The notes below the pieces were generated by a model, which made no database searches, was not told the origin of the DNA, and was given only the letters and a program-made list of their open reading frames with translations. A program made the position numbers and the translations under genes. A stretch of DNA of 64,000 bases, from assembly GCF_037975245.1 (NCBI RefSeq), contig NC_092572.1, positions 17,646,273 to 17,710,272 of the forward strand, in the 5' to 3' direction. Origin of the DNA: Apostichopus japonicus (Eukaryota > Echinodermata > Holothuroidea > Aspidochirotida > Stichopodidae). This document shows, piece after piece, positions 34,990 through 49,648 of the stretch (its first letter is position 1; every line of letters begins with the position of its first letter).

Positions 34990-37900
34990 ATGATGTCCAT
35001 TCTCTTGCTGTTTCTGATGGCGTTTCCGATAACAAATGGTTTGCCTGCGTCACCGGTAATTAGTCATGTCTACGGGGTACACAGTCACGAGACATCTTCG
35101 ACTATTAAAGATCAGCCAATGCCATGCGAGTACCACATTTCTGGTAAGTCTTTAATGCACGCTGTTAAACAAGCTTTACGCTATATTTTGCATAGGGTTG
35201 TAAAATAATTTCGTTCTCTTCTTATTATTAGGCATCTAGTATCAGGTTAATTTTCCCGTGGGTACAACTCCTTTTAAATGTCCAGTACTTAACCGTATGG
35301 TTTAATATGGACGAACAAAGTATGTATTCAAACAAACATGTAAGTATCACCAAGTTGCATCGTTTACGACTTAGTTTGGGGTACCAGTAACTTTGGTCAA
35401 ACAGAATTTGATTTTCAGGTAACTCGTCTCAACGACGTACATAAGGGGCGAAAGGTGGGGGTGATAGAGATTAGACTTATAATTAAAGACCACATTTGTA
35501 GCACTAATATGCCTCGCGAGAACGCACTATTTCAGAGACCCTACCACCCACCCCTCGCTCACCCTCCTAGTCTTCCTAATGGGGGTCGCCGTCAACGACA
35601 TCAGGCCCTAACGTTCTTCTTTACATTCATTGACTTGATTCTGCATGGCCCTTCCATAAAGGTTCATGCCGCTTTCCAAATCAGTGGTTGCATTGACACC
35701 GCCTCCTCTCTCTACTTTTAAAATCATAAACACCTTCACCGTTCATTGTCGTTTCTTTAATTATCAGTGCAGAATGGTACCTTCTTCGAAATAGAATATC
35801 TTGTTAATTACTATCATAAGCTATACTACGAGAAGACCTACAATCCCTTAGAGCTATACTATGAATAACTACAAGCTCTATGAGCTACACTATGAGTACT
35901 ATGAGTTATATTACGAGGAGCTACTAGCCCTATGAGCTATACTATGAGTATTTTGAGCTATACTATGAGAAGTTACAAGCCCGATGAGCTATACTATGAG
36001 TATGATGAGTTATATTATGAGTTCTATGAGCTATACTATGAATAGTTACAAGCCCTATGAGCTACAATATGAGTACTATGAGCTATATTATGAGCAGTTA
36101 CAAGCCCTGTAAGCTACACTATGAGTATTATGAGTTATATTATGAGTACTATGAGCTGTACTATGATTAGTTGCAAACCATATGAGCTACACTATGAGTA
36201 CTATGAGTTATATTATGAGCAGTTACAAGCCCGATGAGCTGTACTATGAGTATTACGAGTTATATTATGATTTCTTTGAGCTATAGTATGAAGAGCTACA
36301 AGTCCTATGAGCTACGCTAAGTGTATTATGGGTTATATTATGAGTACTAAGAGCTATACTATGAAAAGCTACAAGCCCTATCATCTACACTATGAGTACT
36401 ATGAGCTATATTATGAGCAGTTACAAGCCCTGTGAGCTATACTATGAGTATTATGAGTTATATTATGAGTACTATGAGCTATACTATGATTAGTTACAAG
36501 ACATATGAGCAACACTTTGAGTACTCTGAGCTATATTAGGAGCAGTTACCAGCCCTATGAGCTGTACTATGAGTATCGTGAGTTATATTATTAGTACTTT
36601 GAGCTATACATGTGCTCTACAAGGAGCTTCACTATGAATACTATAAGATATTCCGAGAGTAGACCAATAAGCCCTATCAGTTATACTATGAGCTATACTA
36701 TGAGCTATACTATCAATACTATAAGATATACTATGAGTAGACCAACTATCCCTATGAGCGATAATATAAGATATACTATTAGATGAGTATTTACAAGCCC
36801 TACGAGATGTACTATGAGTACTATGAGCTATATACATGAACTTTACTATGAGTACTATGAGCTATACCATGAATAGTTACAAGCCATATGAGGTATAGTA
36901 TAAACTACACTATAGAGTAGGGTCTGCGTGTGAGTAGGAATACACCATATTTGATTCGATAGCGTACGAGGTCTAAAATAAAACGCTCAAGTTCAAGTTG
37001 CTATCAACTCTCCGGTAGATGGTTATACATTTGTTAGGCCATGGCATTTCTTTGTCTTTCTGGTCGTAATTCGCATCACGACGGCAGTGTGCTTTGGTTC
37101 ACCAACTAAATCCAGCTGCAAAACTACAGGACTGAAGACGACCCAACACAACTCGACTGTAGTTACGAGGAAAATCGTGGATATATAGTCGTGCATTGTG
37201 CGTGTGTGTTTAAGACTATAACTGATCATGACTTTGGTCAGTTTTATTTCGTATCGGCTTCAGTCTGGAACACTGAATAGCCTATATAGCGTTTTCGTCG
37301 AGACTGGTAGCTGCGCCGTGTGTACGGGTTCACAACTAAAACTATACACGTTTTACAAATATAGCCATTGGTTACAACGGTTATACATTTTTCACGAAAA
37401 ATCTGGTCTGGTCGGATCGGGTCGGGTACAGTCGTACAGTCTGCGACGGACTGAAAACCGCCCAGTTTCAACAAATATAACCCATCATTGGTTTGACAAA
37501 TGTACATGTGACCTAAATGAGCTCCGATCAGTGTTCCGAGGTCAGTTGTAAGTCCACCGGTGTTCACCGCGTTCCGCAAACTAAGGCACGACGGTCTAGT
37601 TGAGAATTCGGGCAGTGTATGGATGTCGAAAGGTTATATTTATGATAAACCAAGGCTGACTCCGCACTTTCTGATTTGTTTACTCTCTTTTCCCTAGGTC
37701 CTTGGATGGACCACTTCAACTTATCATTTACACCAAATCCACCAAAAGTAGAAAGTCTCATCAAACTCGTTATCAATTTGGTGCTCCGTAAGTATATATA
37801 AAATTGATCATTATCTCATCATTATCTGTATCAGTTGATTCTTTCTCCCATTTATTTAAATTTGCAAGTTTGTTTAATCCGACCAGTGGTAGTCGGGCAG

Positions 37901-39331
37901 GTAATACGATAAGTAATTATTACTAACATTCAAATAATGTCTTGGGTACATTTGCAGCAAAGGACGTATGGTCAACCCGGGTATCTTTAAATGCTACATT
38001 GCAAGGCAGTGAACTAACTTTCAAACTGGACAGGACAGTATGTGATTTGGCCAGGAGACATGATTGGTGCCCTGCTAAGAAAGGAGGTAAATATTGCGCT
38101 GACCAATTAACTTCACGTAACTGTTCAGAACATTGTGAACAAGTTTGTTTTTGCAATGTTGATAACATCTGCAGAGAAACGAAGGAATTTCTTATGAAAT
38201 TATGTAATAGAAAATATTCCAATCTTGAACTTACATAATACACATTTTGGAGGTTCTCAGCCGCAATATATCCAACGATAAGTTCAAACTTGGCAGGAAA
38301 GTGCACAATTTTCTTTTCTGCTATTCACACGATACAAACAGAAAACACAGTAACTACTGTAAATATTCAAGTTTTGTACAAGAGTAAAATTTGGATCGTG
38401 TTATAAATCAGTTGCATATGATTACAGAAAGAACTGGGGATACGTGTAACCCCATCAAATCCTCTAGTTTGATGCATTTGTTTGGATTACACATATCCTC
38501 AGTTCTTACTGTAAACCTAATAGCGCATGCTACGGATTTATCATATTTATCAGCATGATCCAGTATTTACTGTGGTAAAAAACTCAGTGTGAATCTGTTT
38601 GCTTTTAAAAACCATAACGTTGCACGACCCTGAAATAAGGTCAACAGTTTCAGTACTGGGAATAGTAGTCTTCATACATATTGAATATAACTAGACAGTA
38701 TACTTGAAAATAATATTGACCATTTATTCCGCTTTACAGATCACATTCACATCGAGAAATTGTTTAACTGTACTTACCTTCCAAGGGTAAGTAAAATGTA
38801 TTTTATCTGTAACTATAACGTGTTAGGTGATGCCATACAGGCATAGTAGGCCAGGCAAATTTAGCCACCATACCACCAACCCCCCCCCCCCTTCCTAAGT
38901 GTATATACATTTATGTATATTTATATAAAAGATTTGAAACTGTAGTATAAATATGAATAAATATATATATACCCCAGTAGTTCACCGCTATATAGGGATC
39001 ATTGCATGGTTTACAATTGCGTGGGACAGTGTGGTGTCTGACTGGATATATACATACCCCAGTAGTTCACAGTTAATTAGGGATCGTGGAAAGAGCTAGG
39101 GAGATCAGTGCTATTAACAATAAGGTCATTTGGTCAAAATCGTTCCTACCAAACGTGTTCCTGCACATTTCAAGTTCTATGTTAGATTGTTGGCCGTTTC
39201 ATGTTCTTCTTTTCTTTCTTTCCTTCTTTTTACTTATATAACAGGGGACATACTCTGTTGCCGGAGAACTTTTTATTCAAGATGACGAAAAAATTTTAAC
39301 ATTGGTCATGAATAATTGCACTCTTTACTGA
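34990..39331 (+). CDS. Unit 4: secreted ML-domain (NPC2/PG-PI transfer-like) protein, 5 exons
   Basis: Exons 34990-35143, 37698-37787, 37958-38086, 38740-38786 and 39245-39331 join to 168 codons plus TGA with GT-AG introns and phases identical to unit 2. Exon 1 matches that of unit 2 (signal peptide MMSILLLFLMAFPITNG). Differences from unit 2 include DLARRHDWC for DLAMRYDWC, HIHIEKL for HIHFEKL, and VAGELF for VAVEMF in exon 5. The extra cysteine in LFNCTYLP is kept. Intron 1 contains about 1.1 kb of ATGAG minisatellite. The read-through frame after exon 3 is open for 49 codons, as in units 2 and 5. The gene appears intact. It follows a LINE-bearing B spacer and precedes a short A spacer. Confidence 0.77.
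35812..36918. repeat. ATGAG minisatellite in intron 1 of unit 4
   Basis: About 1.1 kb of the same array, very similar to that of unit 2 with internal gains and losses of repeat blocks. Confidence 0.9.
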
Positions 39332-40504
39332 TTACCCATATGATCGAAACGTATTAACTGTAACAGTGTATAGCTAACAGAAAGGTAATTAGAAAATGAC
39401 CTTATTTTTCTCAACTTTTTCAACGTTAGCTAGTCATTGTTACAACGGATTTCACCACCCATGCCCAAAATAAACAGAGCCTGGCTATTATGTCGGTCAC
39501 ATCGCGTTCCGCTTACTTGACCAGTTCCAATCTCTGCCTGCAGATCGCAATGGTACCATGATGAATCATAGTATTCGTTCGTTATCATCGAGGAATAGAT
39601 CTTATAAAGCATAACTTCGAAGTTTCAAGCCGTGCTCAATGTAGGAATTACATACAAATTTCACCAGATTGCTGTGGTAAACGTTCTCCTTTCATTAGTT
39701 AGAAATAATTATATCTATTAGCTGTCCTTTTAGTTAATGCGAGACAAGTAACTGAGTTCGACATATTTTTGAGTGAAGTCCAGAAGAGAAGTAGTTTATC
39801 ATAGGGTGTGATTTTTTTGCACGATTACTTAGTGGCCCACACTTGGTAGCTAATATGTCGGATATTTCACAGTTTTTATCCCACAGAGATGCACTGAATA
39901 ACCAATACAACTGCAGCCTCTCGTGTGTACGATTCTAAAAGCATCTTTAAGGAAGGTCACGAAAAGAAAACTATGTTTTAAAAAGTGTCCCGCAATGCAT
40001 TTTCCTTACCCGTTCATGGTTGCCCACCAGATTGTCCTTGTGTAACTCTATTTGAGTGTGGGTCTCAGAGAAAATGACACTTACATAAGCCAGTAATAGC
40101 TGCATATAAACACGTTTCTAAATAAATATCTAAATATAACAGGATTTAGTAGAGTCTGCAGCACACACCCGGGTCCGGAGTTCCTTTGCATTTGAGCCCG
40201 AGTTACACCAAAGTTATGAAGACGAACTCCAAAATAAGTATATTCCATAGGCGTATATCAGCAGTAAATAAAAGCTGTTTTGCTAAGGTAATACAAAATG
40301 TTGTTAAGAGATACTCAGACAGTTTTGAATCAATAAACAAAATTAAGTTTCCAGATTTACTAACTCCGTTTAACCTTCTCTCTTCTCGTCTCTCGCCCGT
40401 TTCATTACTTAACGTAAACAAACGTAACCCAAATATGTATGTATGTGTGTAAGGGTGTATGTATGTATGTATTTAAGATCCTCTTGCAAGCAGGAATCGC
40501 GTCT

Positions 40505-40610
40505 TGGGTCTGAGTGTTTGTGTCTTCAATTTTCCCCCTCTTCTATTGGGTCCTTGATGGGGACTTGAGTGTCCCTCCTGATCCCTTTCTTCACTAAACT
40601 AAACTAAACA
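40505..40610 (+). mobile_element. CR1-like LINE, extreme 3' end
   Basis: Matches the terminal part of the fragments at 2822 and 22258 (GTCTGAGTGTTTGTGTCTTC, GGGACTTGAGTGTCCCTC) and ends in ACTAAACTAAAC repeats; the coding part is gone. Confidence 0.6.
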
Positions 40611-40618
40611 TTAATCTT

Positions 40619-40684
40619 GGAATGATTCAAACCAGGGACCTTATGATTGAAAGTCACCGACGTTAACCACTGAGCTAACACTCA
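40619..40684 (-). repeat. tRNA-derived (SINE-like) element, decayed
   Basis: Copy of the element at 3275 with a damaged B box (GGTTTGAATC) and acceptor stem. Confidence 0.5.
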
Positions 40685-42333
40685 TAGAAGAATATGAAAA
40701 CAAATGCTGTTATGTTTTGTCATTCGTCCGATAAACGAGATGAAATAAAAATTTTAAAAAAGAGTTGTTGAAACGGTGATCAACTTATTAACAAAGTGAT
40801 AACATTTTCAATACTAACATATATGTTCGAGGTACCACAACACCTTTAGAATCGTATTGGAACTCTTGCCAATTCAAGAATGAAAGTATGTCGTGTGTGC
40901 TCTCAAGATACCATCTTGTCACAAGTGGAGGGCTAAATTCAAAATTTCCCCTGACTGATGTAAATATGGGACTGAAGGATCTTATAAAGGATGGGTGCCT
41001 CTCTATGGTCGTTGAATCTGACTCCCATGTAGAGGGGTTTGTGACTTATCCCACAGTAAACAAAAGAAGTGTAGACATTCAATCGTGAATTCTGAGTCAT
41101 ATTTAAACTACAAATTAAGTCTATATATTATAAACACAATTTTGTTCTAATTAATACCTGGTGTGAGTCCGAAAAGTAGGCCTGGGGTCGTACACCGGAA
41201 GCAGTGGTCTCATTCTCCCTAGTCTAAAAATAGAAATCTCCCACGATTGACGATTGTAGATGAGAGCATGGCAACCCCATCCCTTACGTCCAACCCCCTT
41301 TCCGTCCAAGCCACTGAATTCAATACCATGGCACTATTCGACTATTTTCATTCGTTTCGAGCTCTATTTTATTTTCAAAAAGAAACAATTATAGATATCA
41401 TACCGTTATAAAACAGAAAAGTGATTAAGGAAACTAAAAGACAACAAAATCTGAAAACGTGTTTCTACATAGCATATTATTAATTTAGTAACTATCTCAA
41501 CATTAACGAGACTTGCACGTCTTCTTCCCCATAATACTACACTTATGTAAGTTATAATTCAGATAGGTTACAGGAAAAACACACCCAACCATTATTCTTG
41601 ATCTTTGCGTTAGAAATCAATGTCAAGAATCTTAACTTCCAATAACAGCTAAGTAAAATGTTATCCACCTGAGAGATTTAATATAAATTCAGTCACATGT
41701 GCATCTTTTTATATGTTTTTGTCTTTTATTAATTACTACAATATTTAATTTCTGTAGTGGAAATGAGTTTTGCAAAAGCTGAATTTAATTTCAGCAATTT
41801 GAAGAGTGAAAGAAATAATATATAGCAGAAAGAGAGACAGAGTTGCGATACCGGCAGAAATGTACTTTGGCCGAGCGGGTTCGGAAGTTACCAATTTCCC
41901 ACAACAATTGCGTTTGCTAGAAAGAGTGCAGCGTTTGACAGGAAAACCCAGCGTTTGTCACACCATAAAGCCCGCGTTATTTTGGTAAAAAAGAGGAACT
42001 TTCAAAGTAAAGGCACCATTTTTTTGAGGGGGGGGGGAAGAGGAAGTTTAAAGTTGTCAAGTTTTATGTCAATAACAAATATTGACGACCCGATTGCAAG
42101 AAGGAACCTCCGTGATGACATCATTATGCATTCGCCCATTGTCATTCATCCATTCGTCCATTGTTTTCACACTTACGCTGCTGTGTAAAATACGGAAGTT
42201 CCTTGTTCAACTTTGCTATACCTGTATTCGATGTCAGCACCTAAAGTTGTTATTCATGTTTTAGCAACGAGCCTTGAATAAATAGTAAATTGTTGCTGAA
42301 GTTTCGATACTGCGACCAATAATAATTGTAGCA

Positions 42334-45300
42334 ATGATGTCCATTCTCTTGCTGTTTCTGATGGCGTTCCCGATAACAAATGGTTTGCCTGCGTCACCGG
42401 TAACTAGTCATCTCTACAGGGTACACAGTCACGAGACATCTTCGACTATTAAAGATCAGCCAATGCCATGCGAGTACCACATATCTAGTAAGTCATTGAT
42501 TAACGTTGTGTAACACTATATTTTGCATAGGGTTATAAGCTAATTTCACTCTCTTCTTATTATTAGGCCATCTATATAATATTAGCCCATATAGTGTCAG
42601 GTTAATTTTCCCGTGCACAACTCCTTTTAATTGTCCAGTACTTTAACCCTATGGTTTAATATGGACGAACAAAGTATGTATTCAAACAAACATGTAAGTT
42701 TAACCAAGTTGCATCGTTTACGACTTAGTTTGAGGTACCAGTTACTTTGGTCAAACAGAATTTGATTTCCAGGTAACTTGTCTCAATGACGTACACAAGG
42801 GGCGGAAGGTGGGGGTGTTAGAGATTAGAGTTATAATTAAAGACCACATTTGTAGCACTAATCTGCCTTGCGAGAACGCTCTATTTCAGAAACCCTACCA
42901 CCCACCCTCGCTCGCCCTCCTAGTCTTCCTAATGGGGGTCTCCGTCAACGACATCAGGCCCAAACGTTCTTCTTTATACATTCATTGACTTGCTTCTGCA
43001 TGGCCCTTCCATAAAGGTTCATGCCGCTATCCAAATCAGTGGTTGAATTGACACCGCCTCCTCTCTCTACTTTTCAAATCATAAACACCTTTACCGTTCA
43101 TTGTCGAAGTTCCTTTAATTATCAGTGCAGAATGATGCAGAAGATCTTGTTAATTACTATCATAAGCTATACTATGAGAAGACCTACAAGCCCTAAGAGC
43201 TATACTATGAATAACTACAAGCCCTATGAGCTACACTATGAGTACTATGAGTTATATTATGAGGAGCTACTAGCCCTATGAGCTATACTATGAGAAGTTA
43301 CAAGCCCGATGAGCTGTACTATGAATATTATGAGTTATATTATGAGTACTATGAGCTATACTATGAATAGTTACAAGCCCTATGAGCTACACTATGAGTA
43401 CTATGAGCTATATTATGAGCAGTTACCAGCCCTGTGAGCTATACTATGAGTATTATGAGTTATATTATGAGTACTAAGAGTTATACTATGAATTGTTACA
43501 AGCCATATGAGCTATACAATATGAGTATTATAAGCTATACTTTGAGAAGTTACAAGCCCTGTGAGCTATACTATGAGTATTATGAGTTATATTATGAGTC
43601 CTATGAGCTTTACTATGAACAGTTTCAAGCCATATGAGCTACACTATGAGTATTATGAGCTATACTATGAGAAGTTACAAGCCCGAAGAGCTCTACTATG
43701 AGTATTATGAGTTATACTATGAGTACTTTGAGCTATACATGAATTATACAATGAGCTTTACTATGAAAACTATAAGATATTCCGAGAGTAGACCAACAAG
43801 CCCTATCAGCTATACGATGAGCTATATATGAGCTATACTATGAGCTATACTATCAATACTATAAGATATACTATGAGTAGACCAACTATCCCTATGAGCG
43901 ATAATATAAGATATACTATTAGATGAGTATTTACAAGCCCTACGAGATGTACTATGAGTACTATGAGCTATATACATGAACTTTACTATGAGTACTATGA
44001 GCTATACCATAAATAGTTACAAGCCATATGAGGTATAGTATGAACTACACTATAGAGTAGGCTCTGCGTGCGAGTACGAATACACCATATTTGATTCAAT
44101 AGCGTACGAGGTCTAAAGAAAACGCTCAAGTTCAAGTTGCTATCAACTCTCCGGTAGATGGTTATACATTTGTTATAGGCCATGGCATTTCTTTGTCTTT
44201 TTGGTCGAAATTCGCATCACGCCGGGAGTGTGCGGCGGTTCACCAACTAAATCCAGCTGCAAAACTACAGGACTGAAGACGACCCAACACAACTCGACTG
44301 TAGTTACGAGGAAAATCGTGGATATATAGTCGTGCATTGTGCGTGTGTGTTTAAGACTATAACTGATCATGACTTTGGTCAGTTTTATGTCGTATCGGCT
44401 TCGGTCTGGAACATTGAATAGCCTATATAGCGTTTTCGTCGAGACTGGTAGCCGTGCCGTGTGTACGGGTTCACAACTAAAACTATACACGTTTTAAAAA
44501 TGTAGCCATTGGTTACAACGGTTATACATTTTTCACGAAAAATCGGGTCTGGTCGGATCGGGTCGGGTACAGTCGTACAGTCTGCGACGACTGAAAACCG
44601 CCCAGTTTCAACAAATATAACCCATTAGTGGTTTGACAAATGAACATGTGACCTAAATGAGCTCCGTTCGTTAACAGCGGAACAGTCGTTGTGATTGCTC
44701 TTATACGTCGATCAGTGTTCCGAGGTCAGTTGTAAGTCCACCGGTGTTCACCGCGTTCCGCAAACTAAGGCACGACGGTCTAGTTGAGAATTCGGGCAGT
44801 GTATGGATGTCGAAAGGTTATATTTATGATAAACCAAGGCTGACTCCGCACTTTCTGATTTGTTTACTCTCTTTTTCCTAGGTCCTTGGATGGACCACTT
44901 CAACTTATCATTTACACCAAATCCACCAAAAGTAGAAAGTCTCATCAATATCGTTATCAATGTGGTGCTCCGTAAGTATACATAAAATTGATCATTATCT
45001 CATCATTATCTGTATCAGTTGATTCTTTCTCCCATTTATTTAAATTTGCAAGTTTGTTTAATCCGACCAGTAGTAGTCGGGCAGGTAATACGATAAGTAA
45101 TTATTACTAACATTCAAATAATGTTTTGGGTACATTTGCAGCAAAGGACGTATGGTCAATTCGGGTATCTGCAAATGCTACATTGCAAGGCAGTGAACTA
45201 ACTTTCAAACTGGACAGGACAGTATGTGATTTGGCCAGGAGACATGATTGGTGCCCTGCTAAGAAAGGAGGTAAATATTGCGCTGACCAATTAACTTCAC

Positions 45301-46515
45301 GTAACTGTTCAGAACATTGTGAACAAGTTTGTTTTTGCAATGTTGATAACATCTGCAGAGAAACGAAGGAATTTCTTATGAAATTATGTAATAGAAAATA
45401 TTCCAATCTTGAACTTACATAATACACATTTTGGAGGTTCTCAGCCGCAATATATCCAACGATAAGTTAAAACTTGGCAGGAAACTGCACAATTTTCTTT
45501 TCTGCTATTCACACGATACAAACAGAAAACACAGTAACTACTGTTAATATTCAAGTTTTGTACAAGAGTAAAATTTGGATCGTGTTATAAATCAGTTGCA
45601 TATGATTACAGAAAGAACTGGGGATACGTGTAACCCCATCAAATCCTCTAGTTTGATGCATTTGTTTGGATTACACATATCCTCAGTTCTTACTGTAAAC
45701 CTAATAGCGCATGCTACGGATTTATCATATTTATCAGCATGATCCAGTATTTACTGTGGTACAAAACTCAGTGTGAATCTGTTTGCTTTTAAAAACCATA
45801 ACGTTGCACGACCCTGAAATAAGGTCAACAGTTTCAATACTGGGAATAGTAGTCTTCATACATATTGAATATAACTAGACAGTATACTTGAAAATAATAT
45901 TGACCATTTATTCCGCTTTACAGATCATATTCACTTCGAGAAATTGTTTAACTTAACTTACCTTCCAAGGGTACGTAAAATTTATTTTATCTGTAACTAA
46001 CGTGCTAGGTGATGACATATAGGCAAATTAGGCCGGCCAAATTTAGCCATCATACCACCCCCCCCCCCGCAACCCCAACCCCAGGGGTATATGCATTTAT
46101 GTATATTTATATAAAAGAATTGAAACTGTAGTATAAATATAAATAAATATATAAACCCCAGTAGTTCACCGCTATATAGGGATCATTGCATGGTATATGG
46201 TTGCGTGGGACAGTGTGGTGTCTTAATGGATATATACATACCCCAGTAATTCACAGTTAATTGGGGATCGTGGAAAGAGCTAGGGAGATCAGTGCTATTA
46301 ACAATAAGGTCATTTGGTCAAAATCGTTCTTACCAAACGTGTTCCTGCATATTTCAAGTTCTATGTTAGATTGTTGGCCGTTTCATGTTCTTCTTTTCTT
46401 TCTTTCCTTCTTTTTACTTGTATAACAGGGGACATACTCTATTGCCGCAGAAGTTTTTATTCAAGATGACGAAAAAATTATCACAATGGTCACGAATAAT
46501 TGCACTTTTTACTGA
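42334..46515 (+). CDS. Unit 5: secreted ML-domain (NPC2/PG-PI transfer-like) protein, 5 exons
   Basis: Exons 42334-42487, 44882-44971, 45142-45270, 45924-45970 and 46429-46515 give 168 residues. Exon 1 ends TCT-A before GTAAGT instead of TCT-G, so the codon across the exon 1/2 junction is AGT (Ser), not GGT (Gly). The exon 4 donor is GTACGT instead of GTAAGT, probably weaker but usable. Exon 3 reads RVSANATLQG. Exon 4 is LFNLTYLP, so the extra cysteine of units 2-4 is absent. Exon 5 is the unit 0/3 type (IAAEVF...TFY). The segment upstream of the start is about 39 bp shorter than in the other units. Intron 1 carries about 0.9 kb of minisatellite. The four ML cysteines and all frame relations are preserved, so it is probably functional. 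Confidence 0.75.
43160..44058. repeat. ATGAG minisatellite in intron 1 of unit 5
   Basis: About 0.9 kb, closest in layout to the array of unit 3. Confidence 0.9.
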
Positions 46516-47738
46516 TTACCCATATGGTCGAAACGTATTAACTGTAACAGTTTATAGCTAACAGAAAGGTAATTAGAAAATGACCTTATTTTTCTCGACT
46601 TTTCCAACGTTAACTTGTCATTGTTAGAACGGATTTCACCACCCACGCTTGATCAGTTCCAATGTCTATCTGCAGATCGCAATGGTACCGTGATGACTAA
46701 TAGTATTCGTTCGTAATCATTGAGGAAGAGATCATATAAAGCATAACTTTGAAGTTTCAAGCCGTGCTCAATGTAGGAATTACATACAAATTTCACCAGG
46801 ATGCTGTAGTAAACGTTCTTCTTTCATTAGTTAAAAATAATTATATCTATGAGCTGTCCTTTCAGTTATAGCGAGACAAGTAACTGAGTTCGACATATTT
46901 TTGAGTGAAGTCCAGACGAGAAGTAGTTTATCAATAGTTTGTGATATTATTTTTACGGTTGCATGGCGGCCCCCTTCCTATAGCTAATATGTAGGATAAG
47001 CCACAGCTTTTATCCCATAAAGATTCAATGGAAAACCAATACAAATGAAAACTCTTTTATGTACGATTCTAAAAGCTTCATTCAGGAATGTCACGTGTTA
47101 TAAGAAGTGCCCCTCAAGGCATTTTCCCTACTCTTTCATGGCACCCAGTATACTTCACCAGTTTGTTCTTACTTAACTCTATTAGAGTGTGGATATTCAA
47201 AAGAAATTACACTTACATAAGCCGATACTAGCTGCATAATAATACATTTCTAAATAAGTATCTAAATATGTTAAGGATTTTAGTCTGGCCAAGCACACCC
47301 GGGACTGGAGTTCCTTGGCATTTGAGCCCGAGTTACACCAAATTATGAAGACGGACTCCGAGATAGGTATATTCCCGTAGGCGTATATCAGCAGTAAATA
47401 TAAGCTATTTTGCTAGGGTAATACACAATGTAGTTAAGAGATACTCAGACAGTTTTGATTCAATATACAAAAGTAAGTTTCCAGATTTATTAACTCCGTT
47501 TAACCTTCTCTCTTCTCATCTCTCGCCCGTTTCATTACTTAACGTAAACAAACGTAACCCAAATATGTATGTATGTATATGAGATCCTCCTGCAAGTAGA
47601 AACTCGCGAAGAAGCCTCATTTGCTTATCAAAGCCGCAAGCTGACCGAAGTCAGTCTCTTACATTCATATTTAACTTCCATGATTATGAATTGTCAATTG
47701 TCAACAACTCCTGTAACTGGACGACATACATTAATCTT

Positions 47739-47809
47739 GGAGTGACTCGAACCATGCAGAGAACCTTATGATTGAAAGGCACCGGCGTTACCCACTGAGC
47801 TAACACTCC
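47739..47809 (-). repeat. tRNA-derived (SINE-like) element
   Basis: Copy of the B-spacer form of the element (compare 9678). Confidence 0.6.
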
Positions 47810-49009
47810 TAGCAGAATAGGAGGTTCATGCTGTTATGTTTTGTCATTCATTCAATTAACGAGATGAAATTTTAAAAAAAACAACAATTGTTGAACCTGT
47901 GATCAACTTATTAACAAAGTGATAACATTTTCAATACTTACATATATGTTCGAGCTACCAAAACACCTTCAGAATCGTATTGGAACTCTTGACAATCCAA
48001 AAATGAAAGTCTGTCGTGTGTGCTCTTAACTTGTCGAAAGTTGAAGGCCAAACTCAAAATTCCTCTGACAGATATAAATATGAGACTAGAAGATCTTATA
48101 AAGGATGGATGCCTCCCTATGGTCGTTGAAGCCGTAGAGGGGTTTGTGACTTATCCCACAGTTAACAAAAGAAGTGCAGAAACAACCAATGGTGCATTCT
48201 GAGTCATATTTATACTTCAAGGTCGGTCTATATATTCTAAAGACAATTTCGTCCTAATAAATACCTTATGTGAGTCCGCAAAATAGAACTGGGGTTGTAC
48301 ACCGGTAGCAGTACTCTAATTCTCCCTATAGGCTAAATATAGAAAACTCCCACGACTGATGATTGTAGGTGAGAGCTTGGCAACATCATGTCCTAGCCGA
48401 CTCTCCCCACCCCCCCCCCCCGCCACCCCCGTTTCCGTGCACGCCACTTTAGTAAATACCATGGCTCTATCCGACTAACTTCATTTGATTCGAGCCCGAT
48501 TTTAATTTCAAAAGAAACAATTATAGATATCATACCGTTATAATTTATAGTTATATGCATAAACAGAAAAGTGATTTAGGAAACTAAAAGACTACAATAT
48601 CTGAAAACGTGTTTCTACATAGTATATTATTAATTCAGTAAATATCTCAACATTAACGAGACTTACACGTCTTTCCCCATAACGCTACACTTATGTAAGT
48701 TATAATTCAGATAGGTTACAGGAATCACACACCCAACCATCACTCATGATCTTTCTCTTGAGCGTTTGTCACGACATAAAGCCCCCGTTTTTTTTGGGGG
48801 GGGGGTATAAAAGAGGAACTTTCACGCTTTCAAGTTTGGGAAAGACATGTGGGAGGCATGGTATCAATTTTACTGAATAACTGTTGGTGTTCATTGAAAA
48901 GGACTCAAACCATATTTGGTTGTCAGCAGTTGTCATACAGACTTCATGACTGTGTGTAGTTTTCTACCTACCTTATTATCGTAGTGATTCCAAATCTATA
49001 TCGTTGAGC

Positions 49010-49330
49010 AAGTGGCGTTATTGAATAGGGGAAAAGGTTAAAGATCTAGAAGGAGATTATATTGTTCTTCATGACATAAGAGTAGGTTCTTCCCGTTTTA
49101 TGAATAATAGTTTCATCTAGTTTTGCACGCACTTTTGCCAAAGTAGAATCCCTTTGTTGTTTTTCCTTAAGGATATCCGAAGTGACTATCCCTGACATTG
49201 GATCTTTATAACCTTTAGCGGTTTAAAAGCCTTCCGTTTGCTTACTTCATAGTGCGTTTGTACTGCACCAACAACTTCTGGGGAATCTACTGGATTCACA
49301 GACAAATTAGGAGCATTCCAATTTGGATCT
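49010..49330 (-). mobile_element. Ty3/gypsy-like pol remnant
   Basis: Third copy of the fragment at 10960-11275, same order of motifs on the minus strand. Confidence 0.45.
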
Positions 49331-49366
49331 GGTTGCTTATGGGCGGGCTATTAGTCTCAAATCGTG

Positions 49367-49648
49367 GGGAATCGACTTATACCGATATAAATCGATATAT
49401 ATCAATTTCCTTCGACTTATACCAGTTTCCAGCAGCTTAAATTGACTTCTACCGATTTAAATCGACATATACCAGTTTAAATCGATAATATGTAAATTAA
49501 ATCGGCATATGTCGATTTCAATCAACATCTAACAGTTTAAATCGGTGATATGTCGAATCCAATCGGTAGAAGTCAATTTCCTTAGACTTATACCAGTTTC
49601 TAGTAACTCAAATTGACATATATCTATTTAAATCGACATCAATTTAGC
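49367..49648. repeat. AT-rich foldback block, uninterrupted (empty LINE site)
   Basis: About 280 bp. AATTGACTTCTACCGATT at 49440-49457 is exactly inverted at 49561-49578, with further AAATCGACATATACCAGTTT units and complements between. Comparison with 11313-14206 and 31426-34327 shows that this copy never received the LINE or lost it. Confidence 0.75.

Larger units (their letters stand above)
39332..42333. other. Type A spacer between units 4 and 5 (short form)
   Basis: Only the extreme 3' end of the CR1-like LINE remains, followed by a tRNA-derived element and the conserved short segment. It closely matches the spacer after unit 6 (55720-57520), including shared small changes near 39780-40100. 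Confidence 0.6.
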
